Below, one piece after another: positions 27,042 through 36,844 of a DNA stretch of 64,000 bases. A program made the position numbers and the translations under genes. How positions within the stretch are numbered: position 1 is the first letter of the stretch; every line of letters starts with the position of its first letter. The stretch is taken from positions 25,000,001 through 25,064,000 of the forward strand of contig NC_090779.1 in assembly GCF_040054535.1 (NCBI RefSeq). Direction: 5' to 3'. The stretch is from Antennarius striatus (lineage: Eukaryota; Chordata; Actinopteri; Lophiiformes; Antennariidae). Under the pieces are notes generated by a model. That model made no database searches, was not told the DNA's origin, and saw nothing but the letters and a program-made list of their open reading frames with translations.

Positions 27042-27893
27042 TCAAGCTCGTTTATATGTTTCTGAGCATCTCTGCAGGGCTTGATTCCTGTAACAGCAAA
27101 CAGAGACAAAAATTACCTTATCTTAAAAATGTGAGTTTTATTGGTGTTGCGCTGTTTGAATTTACAGACTGTCCTCACCCTTCCATTATGAAGGTCTCGT
27201 ATGATATTCTGTCTTCATTTACACCATCAGGACATTCATTAATGTCTTTGACTCCCAGTGTGGTCAAAGCTGTGGGGGACAGAAGTTTATATGAGCACTT
27301 ATTTCAGTCCTTAGTGTCACTCTATGTTTTTGTAGTTTATTAGGTTATCTGCTGTGCCTCAGATATCCACCATGTCCTACTTACCGTGCTTGTATTGATC
27401 GAATGTGATATATTTTTTATTTGCAGGGTCAAGCATCCCAAAGACTGCGTCCAGGTTGGTCCTGCTGAACAGATTTGGTCCTTTCACACCACCCTGCTGA
27501 GAAATCTTCAGCTGTTCCAGCTGCTCAATGAGGAACTCTGTGGGGTTCTCTGGAAGAAAAGAAAAAATGTGTACGGTAAATAAGAGTAATCTACAGCCAA
27601 TAAGCCGCACATGTTGTGTATCTGGTCATAAACAGCTACTACTGTATATAGATACTAGTGTCCGGATTGCCTTCCTTTGTCAATGCAGAATCAAAAACTG
27701 TGATAATCGAGTCAGATATGCAAATTTAAAGTGTTGTTTCCTAAATGCGAGACGTGAAGATGCTGAAACCGTATGTGAGGGAGCTCGAACCGGGTCGGTG
27801 GAAGAAGAGCAGGCCGCTCAGGTTGTCCAGCAGCTCCACGACTTTGTGTTTCTTCAGATAAACGTCCGCATCGTTTTCTCCCGGAGTCGCCAT
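27042..27893 (-). CDS. efcab10: EF-hand calcium-binding domain protein 10 (Efcab10), complete, 4 exons, 134 aa
   Basis: This is a small protein of the EFCAB10 family; a role in cilia or flagella is expected from its RIIa/Dpy-30-like N-terminus, but its function is poorly defined. Exons: 27791-27893, 27385-27549, 27179-27269, 27042-27087 (405 bases including stop). The product starts MATPGENDADVYLKKHKVVE. Residues about 10-50 form the dimerisation-type helix pair (YLKKHKVVELLDNLSGLLFF, then NPTEFLIEQLEQLK). A degenerate EF-hand follows (FGMLDPANKKYITFDQYKHA); its loop lacks the full set of acidic calcium ligands. The first intron uses a weak donor, GTTCGA. An RFX-type X-box lies 92 bp upstream of the ATG. 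Confidence 0.88.
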
Positions 27894-27984
27894 CAAGAAA
27901 GAATTTCCTTGTAATCTCCCTATAATTAATAAAGTTGGTTCATTCTATGATCTTCAGTCTTTCATCTCTCCCTCTTCGCGACGC

Positions 27985-27998
27985 GTTACCATAGCGAC
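27985..27998 (-). promoter_or_regulatory. RFX X-box upstream of efcab10
   Basis: GTTACCATAGCGAC fits the X-box pattern of two half sites separated by two bases. RFX factors use this motif to switch on ciliary genes. A full CRE (TGACGTCA) follows at 28061-28068. Both lie in the probable efcab10 promoter. Confidence 0.55.
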
Positions 27999-28060
27999 GT
28001 CCTCACGTTCACGACGGTCCGAGCAACACCCAAAGCGCGCGCCACTGTGCACGTTGATGC

Positions 28061-28068
28061 TGACGTCA
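28061..28068. promoter_or_regulatory. Full CRE palindrome near the efcab10 X-box
   Basis: A perfect TGACGTCA 168 bp upstream of the efcab10 start codon, in a GC-rich stretch with several CpG dinucleotides. Confidence 0.45.
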
Positions 28069-28466
28069 CACTTAAAACTACGCGCACTGGTCACGGTCAA
28101 ATTCACTCTTTATCGAACAATTTCTATTCCTGCTGCTACAATCAATTTAATTATTTATCTTATTTTTAATATGACGGTAATTTTTATGTGAAATGTAAAC
28201 AAAATTTATTTTTTTTAATTAAAAAAATTAAATTAAAACAAAATAATCACTAATTTTTTCTGGAATCTAATGCGATTTCTGGATAATGTTTTCTTGCTTG
28301 GATGACAAAGAACTGAAAATGAATTCCACAGCAATTATCCACAGCGAAGCATTTTATTCAAGCAAACAGTCAACAGGAGCCCTCCATATGTCCACATCCC
28401 AGATCATCTTTTACTCCCGATCATGTGAGTGATTTTTTCTCTCCAACACACACAGAAGAGATTTCA

Positions 28467-28894
28467 TCAGTCAACATTTTGTCCATGCTGAAGTTTCTGC
28501 ATTGCAGCAACAGCCTCTTGTCTGACTTTGTAGCCCTGCAGCTCCGTCTGAAGCTCCCCGGGCTTCGGTGGGACTTCTGGTATACTCTGAAAAAACAAAA
28601 AGAAAGCTCCGTCAAACAAACACTGATGCTTGAGCAGTATTTATTTCAATCCCATTCGCAACTGTTGATAAGATGACACCTGCATGAACATTTTAACTCC
28701 AGTGTTATCATGAACTTATCCTGGAAAGGATAAGATTCTTTTTCAAACCTGAAAAACAAGAATAATGGTTACAAGCCGTCCCTCACCAGGTCAGGCAGGT
28801 AGTACTGGTGGACGACATGAGCTCCTGCAAACATGGCCAGAATGCTGGCTGCAAACATCCTGATGTACCGGGGCCACAACACACCGGCTGGCAT
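28467..28894 (-). CDS. uqcc6: Uqcc6 (Brawnin, C12orf73 orthologue), complete, 2 coding exons, 75 aa
   Basis: Uqcc6/Brawnin is a mitochondrial inner-membrane micropeptide needed for respiratory complex III assembly (family knowledge). Coding exons are 28787-28894 and 28467-28586. The product begins MPAGVLWPRYIRMFAASILA; residues about 10-28 form the single membrane helix, followed by AHVVHQYYLPDL and the conserved SIPEVPPKPGELQTEL. Human Brawnin has 71 residues, so the size fits. A strong acceptor (pyrimidine tract then CAG, exon edge at 28921) lies 27 bases before the ATG. The 5' UTR therefore continues in an upstream exon that I could not locate, and a Tc1 relic occupies that intron. Confidence 0.93.
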
Positions 28895-28944
28895 CTTCAC
28901 ACGTCTCCAGACGGGTGAGAGCTGGAAGAGAGGAATCATAACTA

Positions 28945-30112
28945 CAGGTCCTTCTCAAAAAATTAGCATACTGTGATAAAGTTCATTATTTTCTGTAATA
29001 TACTGATAAACATTAGACTTTCATATATTTCAGATTCATTACACACAACTGAAGTAGTTCAAGCCTTTTATTGTTTTAATATTGATGATTTTGGCAAAAA
29101 AGTAAAAAACCAAAAATCCCTGTCTCAAAAAATTAGCATATTTCATCCGACGAATAAAAAAAAAAGTGTTTTTAATACAAAAAAAGTCAACCTTCAAATA
29201 ACTAATTTGAGTTGGCACTGTGAGCAGGTGCCAGGTCGTGCTGAAACATGAAATCTTCATTGTCATAAAGCTTTTCAGCAGATGGAAGCATGAAGTGCTC
29301 CAAAATCTCCTGATAGCTAGCTGCATTGGCCCTGCCCTTGATAAAACACACTGGACCAACACCAGCAGCTGACATGCCCCCCCCCCCCCCCAGACCATCA
29401 CTGACTGTGGGTACTTGACACTGGACTTCAGGCATTTTGGCATTTCCTTCTCCCCAGTCTTCCTCCAGACTCTGGCACCTTGATTTCTGAATGACCTGCA
29501 AAATGTGCTTTGGACTTTGGAAGAAGACGACTTTGGACACTGAGCAACAGTCCAGTGCTGCGTCTCTGTAGCCCAGGTCAGGAGCTTCTGCCGTTGTTTC
29601 TGGTTCCAAAGTGGCTTGACCTGGGTAACGCAGCACCTGTAGCCCATTTCCTGCACACGCCTGTGCACGGTGGCTGTGGATGTTTCTGCTCCAGACTCAG
29701 TCCACTGCCTCCGCCGGTCCCCCAAGATCTGGAATCAGCACTTCTGCACAATCTTTCTCAGGGTCCGGTCACCTCTTCTGGTTGTGCAGCGTTTTCTGCC
29801 ACACTTGTTCCTTCCCACAGACTTCCCACTGAGGTGCCTCGATACAGAACTCTGGGAACAGCCTGTTCACTCAGACATCTCTTCGTGTCTTACCCTCTGG
29901 CTTGAGGGTCAGTGATGACCTTCTGGACAGCAGTCAGGTCAGCAGTCTGACCCATGATTGCGGTTTTGTGTAAAGAACCAGCCTGGGAACCACAGGAATC
30001 TTAAGCAGGTGTTTAGAACTAATTTGTTGATTCAGATGATGATCCGGTTAATAGCTCGTTTAGAGTACCTTTTCATGATATGCTAATTTTTTGAGATAGG
30101 AATTTTGGGTTA
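28945..30112 (-). mobile_element. Fish Tc1/mariner element, decayed
   Basis: The left end reads TACAGGTCCTTCTCAAAAAA, with TA as the likely target-site base pair, and continues through the long inverted repeat typical of this fish Tc1 family. The minus strand holds transposase pieces: a helix-turn-helix region around 29.6-29.9 kb, and EHFMLPSAEKLYDNEDF followed by MFQHDLAPAHSA from the catalytic core. The far end stops near the inner part of the right repeat (AATTTTTTGAGATAGGAATT), so most of the right TIR is missing. An internal deletion lies near 29210, and the transposase frame is broken by frameshifts and a poly-C expansion at 29378-29391. It is not mobile by itself. Confidence 0.9.
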
Positions 30113-31484
30113 AAAACTCCTGGTTCAAAGCTCTGATGACCGGTACAGGAACTAAAGCGGATGTCATAGAGGCTGTGCTGTACCTGAAACCTTTGCTAGC
30201 ACTTGTGCCAAAATTAGAAGCCACAACTTTTTCAGGGAAAGAAAATATGATATAATACTCCTTAGGGACCGTACGCCATCTTACCTTATTTAATTCATCA
30301 CCATTTAAATGATAAGGTGCAGCATGATAGTGATTTTCACAAGTTTAACCCTCCTGCCGGTGTCATTGGAAAACACTGAAGCAGGTCACGCTGTTTCGCT
30401 AACACGGAGATGTTTTAGAAGAGTAAGAGCTCTCACTCTGATTCTATTTAAGGAGACCATGAATATTTCGTTTCCTAGCCCGTGTTCCGTATCCCAACGT
30501 TTTCGTGACTCTACTTTTGTGGATCCACGTGTCTATTTCTCAGGTGGAAAAACATCGTAGTGATATTTTTCTTTTTTTCAAATTTTGAACATATAGTGAT
30601 CATATAGACAGAATTCTCACTTTATAGTTAATGCCGACTATGAAATCAGAAATCTGACCATGAAAATAAAAAAAGAAAAACTTTCAAATGACCCAAGTTT
30701 TTTCTGTAATAAAGTACCAACCCCCCATTACTAATTCTCTACTTTCTCTGCCCGTGAATGAAAATATCATTTCAAACCATTTGAAATTTGAACGAGTCTT
30801 AATTTGACGGCAGAGTGGCGATTCTAATAAACATACGATCTTTGGTAGATGAAGTCTTCTTCGGTGGTTATAGCTTTCTGTTGTTGCTGTCAAATACAAA
30901 AATATGTTGCCATCTAGTGGTGACATATTTCCCTTCCATGAGCTCAAAAATCATCGTGCAATGACCTTTTAATTTATTTTATTTGAATTATTATTTGTTT
31001 TATAATTTAAGTATTGATTCCGGATCGGTATTTGTTACAGTACGGTTGTATAACGTGGCGTTGGCTCATATTTCACCCTCGGTCGTGCAGTTAGTCTCCA
31101 CACCAGCAGGTGGCGGTAATGGGTTTCAACCCGGAGTAGAGCGTCATCTTTGGGTTTTAACTGGTCTTTGTTTTGGAGTGATTCCCAGCCCCCTGTCTCC
31201 CTAATTTGAAAACCAAAGAACAAAATGTATGACAGGTATGTTAGTTCACTTCTACACCTTTATATTTAATCTAGGTGTCTGTTGCGGGTCGAAGGCAGCA
31301 GTTTAATAAAACTAATGTTAGCTTCCTGTTAGCCGAATCTTCCCTTTGCCGCAGCTTCACTTCTCCATCGTAGGAACGGTGAACCCAATGTTCCCTGAGC
31401 CTAACTCAGTTCACATCGCCATTGTTTGTCAATGGGTCTGAAGCATCGTTAATATTAATCTGTTCAACTAAGTCAACAGTTAAG
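30113..31484. other. Spacer between uqcc6 and tdg copy 1
   Basis: No coding sequence was seen. A CTCF-like core lies at 31103-31116. The stretch 31.0-31.48 kb probably holds the tdg copy 1 5' UTR and promoter, and possibly the missing uqcc6 first exon, which would make the promoter bidirectional. That last point is inference. Confidence 0.45.
31103..31116 (+). promoter_or_regulatory. CTCF-like core motif CCAGCAGGTGGCGG
   Basis: The sequence matches the CTCF core pattern CCASYAGRKGGCR. It lies about 380 bp upstream of the tdg copy 1 start codon. Occupancy cannot be judged from sequence. Confidence 0.45.
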
Positions 31485-34400
31485 ATGGAAGAAAACCAGT
31501 ACACGTCACTGACGGTTCCTACGGATTATTTTCAGCAGTGGTGAGTTGGTGCTGCAGGTGCTGCCAAACATCTCATGTTTTACTCTTGTCTTCATTTTCA
31601 TGCATGAGATGGAAATAAATAAGAGCATTTGGCACACGACCTCATACAGTGTATGCACACTTTAAACCGAGACTTTAGCATGTAATAGTTTAGTTATTCA
31701 GGCTCTGACAGCTGGAGTCTAGAGATTGAAGCTTACAATGCACACTGTCTTCAACAAGACATGAATCAGATGATATTAACTTCAACATTTCACATCTAAA
31801 TTGTAATATTTCTATTTTTATTCTGGCTTGGCTCATTTTTTGTCTTGAAAGGAATTGGCAGCAGCACCCAAAATGTAATAAAACTCTTCTGTGGCACAAG
31901 AAATACCCCAACACATAATCTCATCAAAAATCGGCAAATACCTTTTCGACATATCTTGCGGGCAGACAAACATGGGTGATCACATGACTTCCTCCAAGTC
32001 TCGCTGATGAAATGCCAAGAAGTTTGTCTCATGTTTGAATTGGATTTTCCCTTCATGTGGTGATGTTTTGCAATCATTTGTAAATCTTCATCCCATAATG
32101 TCGTGGATGTGGGAGGAGTGTGTGAAGTTAATGCTCAAAGGTGACGGGGGAAAAAATGCCAGCACACATTTCTCACTCACGTAGAGACGATGAACAGGTG
32201 TTTATCCGTGCATGCGTGTTCTTACGTGTTGTGTCATCTACTGCAAGTTTACCTCACCCTCTCCTTCACCTCGTCGACACGCCGGGTGTTACCTGTCTCC
32301 TCTCGCTGTGTCTGGATCCTGTTTGCTCCTCCTGCATCTTCCTTCCCCTTTGACCCCCGTCTTCGTCTATTCTCCTGCCACGCCCTGTCTCTCCTCTCTC
32401 TCCAGGTACCAGTCCAGCCAGCAGCATCCGGAGGCGCAGTATGTGATGCCGTATCACAACATGGGCTACAACACGGAGAGCCCCAGAGACGAGCTGGTCA
32501 TGGCCGACCTGTCTGTTCATCGGGAGCCGCCTCTCTATCAGGAACCTTTTTATCAGAACGATCCTCTGGTCCCCATCCCATACCAGGAGCCGACCCACCA
32601 ACACAACTTCAGGGACCTGCAGCATCCTGAAGGCTTGCACCACCCTCAGCATCAACAGCAGCAGGAGACGTCTGTCCAGCAGCAACCTCCACCCGCTGCT
32701 CCACTGAAAGGCATGCAACGGATTGTTAATCTAGATTATTAATCTGTACTTTTATCAAAATGTTATTTTGTCTTTTTATCTATCCGATAAAAAGGCAAAA
32801 TAACATTTAGATAAACTCAGTGTTTATGCTGTTTCTGTCCAGAATATTCCACCACCTGGGTCTTTTCTTTCTTTACCCGACACTGTCTTACTTCAAATCT
32901 GTCTTCCTCTCCGTCTAGTCGTGACGCCGGTGAAGAAGAAGAGAGGCCGTCCTCCGAAGCAGCAGTCAGAAGAGGGCAAGATGAAGGAGGAAGACGATGA
33001 GATGGAGGCAGCCAAAAAAGCCAAGAGGGCTCTCAACCGCTTCAATGGCATGTCAGTTGCTGAAGTTATGGCCAAAACCCTGCCAGATGTTATTACCTAC
33101 AATCTTGACATTTTAATCGTGAGTTATTAACCGAGAATCTATGAAGGATTTCTGTGTTTCTCCATTTGAATCAGTATTGTAAGTAATCATTATTAAATTT
33201 ATACGCAGTTGATCTGTGGTGCAAAGGCCGTGATTTCTTCTCTGTTGCCTTGGTAACGATTTCACTCCTCTCTTCAGATCGGAATCAACCCGGGGCTATT
33301 GTCAGCCTTCAGAGGACACCATTACCCAAACCCAGGAAACCATTTCTGTACGTCCAGTTCATTTTTGTCGTTACCTACAGTAAACGCTCCTCACATTTCA
33401 CATGACCCGAACCCCGAACCCCTAACTCTAACCTTAATCCAATCCATTTGGCCCGTCTTTACCAACACTTACTCAGATTTGTTCAAACCTGGATAAATAA
33501 AGGTCAAATAAATTTTTTAAATTTTATTTAAAAACTCTACTTTTCAAAGATAAGAAGAGTTGTTCCTGCAGTTCTTTGTGGTGTTTCCACATCTAAATTG
33601 ATTTTCCTTTGTGTTTTAAACGTCATTTTTGTGATGTTGGTGTGTTTGATGCTGGAGTGACCCTCTGCTCTCTCCCCTCCAGTATCAACACTGACAATGC
33701 CAACTCTTCTTTTTTTACCCAGGGAAATGTCTATTTCTTTCGGGTCTAACTGACAAGCAACTCAACTACATGCATGACCAGAGCCTGCCGGAGGATTACA
33801 GTATCGGCTTCACCAACATGGTGGAACGGACCACGCCCGGCAGCAAGGACCTCTCCAGGTGAATCACGAGAGCATTTTCATTCTTCAATTAGAGTTTATT
33901 CAACTGTAAACTGGAACTGAATTGTAATTTGTGTGTGTTTTTGTCCCAGTAAGGAGATTCGTGAAGGAGGTCGACAGTTACTTGACAAGCTGCAGAAATA
34001 CAAGCCTTTAATAGCAGCGTTTAATGGAAAAGGTCAGATTTTATTGCGTTTTCTTGATTTCGCGTATCACAATGGCTGATTTGCGAAGCCCCAGGATGAG
34101 TTTAACAGCAGACGTGGTATCTTCCAGGTATTTATGAAATCTTCTGCAAGGAAACCTTCGGTGTGAAGGCAAAGAATCTTGAGTTTGGTTTGCAGCCCTA
34201 CAAAATCCCCCAAACTGAAACGGTATGTTGACTGAATGCATTACTGATGGCACACATTCGGTCATACATACAACGATGATCATGGTGTAATTATTTCACA
34301 CAGGTGTGCTACCTGATGCCTTCATCAAGCCCACGCTGTGCTCAGTTTCCCCGCGCACAAGATAAGGTACATTTCTACATCAAACTGAAGGAACTGCGTG

Positions 34401-34695
34401 ACCAGATGAAAGGTCTGGTGTCAAGACACGAGGTGCAAGAAACAAACTACACGTTTGACCTGCAGCTGGCTAAAGGTAAGCACTTCAAGCTGCATTTGGA
34501 TTTGGAATCGAGGTATATGTTTTGCATTTTCACACACATTTATGCCCCCGATGAAGATCTTGACTCCTTGATTTTGCCTTTAAATCTTCAGAAGATGCCA
34601 AGAAAATGGCGATCAAAGAAGAGCAGGTGGATCCAGAGTACGAACGCTGCATCGGGCAAGAGGACGGGACACGAAGCAGCATCTCGTCCAACTAA
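31485..34695 (+). CDS. tdg: Thymine DNA glycosylase, tandem copy 1, 9 exons, 406 aa
   Basis: TDG removes T or U from G mismatches, and 5-formyl- and 5-carboxylcytosine in active DNA demethylation, in the nucleus. Exons: 31485-31540, 32406-32710, 32919-33118, 33278-33347, 33723-33858, 33950-34032, 34128-34222, 34304-34475, 34592-34695 (1,221 bases). The N-terminal region is Gln/Pro-rich and carries an AT-hook-like KKKRGRPPK near residues 126-134. The uracil-DNA-glycosylase fold holds IGINPGL with catalytic Asn191 and the second motif MPSSSPRC at 320-327; the family has Ala where this copy has Pro325. The SUMO consensus (IKEE) remains, but the C-terminus stops soon after, without the usual QWM-SF-DQIP tail. 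The second intron needs a GC donor at 32711. Confidence 0.93.
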
Positions 34696-36844
34696 AAGAG
34701 ATGGAAGAGAGGTCCGAAGAGGCCCGTCTGTGGAAGCACACAGGTAGCTGCCAAGAAGCTGTGATGAAGTTTAGATTGAATGATTTCATTTCTAGACGAG
34801 CCAATCAGAAGTTTTAGCAAGTAACTCTGAGTGTAAACACCACTTGTAACATTATCATTGTAAGTTTTCACAATTTGCTGTGTGACATTAAGCACACAAT
34901 GTTGCTGCAGAAGTGGATAGACAGATTCTATCATCACACACTCCATATCTACTATGGTGTCTTGCAGAAATGAACCCTGTAGCACAGTCGACCTACAGAG
35001 ACCGGATGTCAGCTGCACTCGTGACAGGATTGAAAAAACAACACCTGGCACCACAGAAGAAGAGCTGCAGCGATTCCTGTGGCGCCTCACCTTGATGCAC
35101 AAGCGAGAAAATGCCCACAGCGGTTCTATTTTCTCACTCACAATCAGAATGTGTGCTCCTGGTGTTATTTTTTATCACTATTTATTGCATTTTGTATGAT
35201 ATGTGTGTCTAGTGAGTTATTTTTTACATTTTTAAAAGAATGACATTTCATGTTTTACCAACTGTATAAATAGATAATTGTAGTCTGGAATTTCTAATCA
35301 GTAAACAAAGTTCAGAAATCTCCTCTTAAGATGGCTCGTGTATCGTCTGTAAATCATTACCTGCAGTCAGGACAAAAACAAACCATCAGAAAACAAGACT
35401 GATGTTTTTCCTGAAGCAGAAATGAAAGGGATAGAAACGGAAGTGGAGTAAATGCATATTTGAAAATCAAACCTGGGCCTTTATAAATATCTTAATCTCA
35501 TTGTAAAATAAGAACTCACTTTTTAATACTATTTTCCTACTGATGGCGTCAGGATGTTGATAATATGCACAACCTTCTGTTAATACAATAAGTGTGTTAA
35601 ACAAAGAAGATATTCAGTATAATAATAGTCAGTATAATGATCCCTTTGAAACCTTATAATTTGAAGCGCTGCACCCTGTTTTTCTTTATATGTAATTCTG
35701 AAGGAGGTAGTGAGAAAAACAAGAGGGAACATTACTAAAGTAATAAATGACAATATACTACTACTACTACTACTAGTAGTACTACTACTACTGTTATTAG
35801 CATTATTATTAATAATAATAATAATAATAATAAATCTGTAAATTAAAAATAGAATATTTAGAAACAACGTTTTTATCGCGAGCGTCGGAAGCTGTCAGCC
35901 AATCGCAGCACATCTAATGGAGTTTAAATGTCAAGCAGCGCATACCAACTTCAAAATAGGGGCGTACCATTTTGAGAACTTTCAATTTCGCTGTAGATAA
36001 ATAAAATAAACATACGTAATCAATACTAGCTACTAATTACAAAACTTAATACTCATTATTGTCATTTCCATGTTGATATATCATGATTGGAGAAAGTTTT
36101 TATTCTTTTTACACCCCTACATTGAGGACTTGAACCCGTCCGAGTGTCAACGCTAACCCCGGCAGTGCTGTCATGTCTTTGTTACCTCTGTGGTACCTTT
36201 TAAATCTTAAATAGAAGAGCGGAATACATGGAAAATAAACAATTTTCTACACTGAAGAAGTAAATTTAAAACGTATCCACATCAGGTTAGTCTCTGTTTT
36301 TTAAATAGTGTTAAATTACCATCGTTTTCTTTGCGAGGAATCTCTGGAAGCAGAACCATTCATCCATGCTAAGCTAGCCGAGAGGCTAGCTGTTAGCATT
36401 AGCTCCATTGGTGCTGCTGCTTCTGAATTACTGGTAACAATAAATGAAGGAGTTTAAATATCTCAGATGAGATTATTACAAACCAGTCATATAGATTAAA
36501 AAAATTTAAATCAATAACTATTAAATATGAGTTGTACTTGTGAGTTAGCATAGCTATGAAGAGTAGGAAGGATGTGTGGAAGAAGAATTTAGTGTGAAGA
36601 TCTTTTGCAAATCTTCATGAAATGAAATGAGATCTGCAATAGAACCCTCTAATGTGCAATCACCATCCACCTGATCATTTGTTTGCATGTTTTATGTTGT
36701 GATTCATCTTTTATTGCCTCAGTTTGTGCACCATGACCTGGCACATGCCTTCAGTTTCACACACACCTAAAAACCCACATGAACACCACCTAACAGATCA
36801 ACACCCCTATTGATTTGTTTAAGAAAGACTTAAGTTCCCAAAAG
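34696..36844. other. Spacer between the two tdg genes
   Basis: It contains the copy 1 3' UTR and the copy 2 promoter side. A simple repeat (TAC)n/(TAG)n lies at about 35758-35791 and an (AAT)n tract at about 35803-35833. A CCAAT box sits at 35899-35903. The likely copy 2 5' UTR lies in 36.2-36.84 kb. No other gene was seen. Confidence 0.5.
35758..35833. repeat. Triplet repeats (TAC)n/(TAG)n then (AAT)n
   Basis: TAC repeats turn into TAG and back, making an imperfect inverted repeat, followed by AAT/TAA repeats. Confidence 0.85.

Noticed and set aside
34476-34747. Extension of tdg copy 1 exon 8 into the next intron, and other frames past the stop
   Set aside because: The GT donor at 34476 and the following exon match the family; the continued frames have no TDG similarity.
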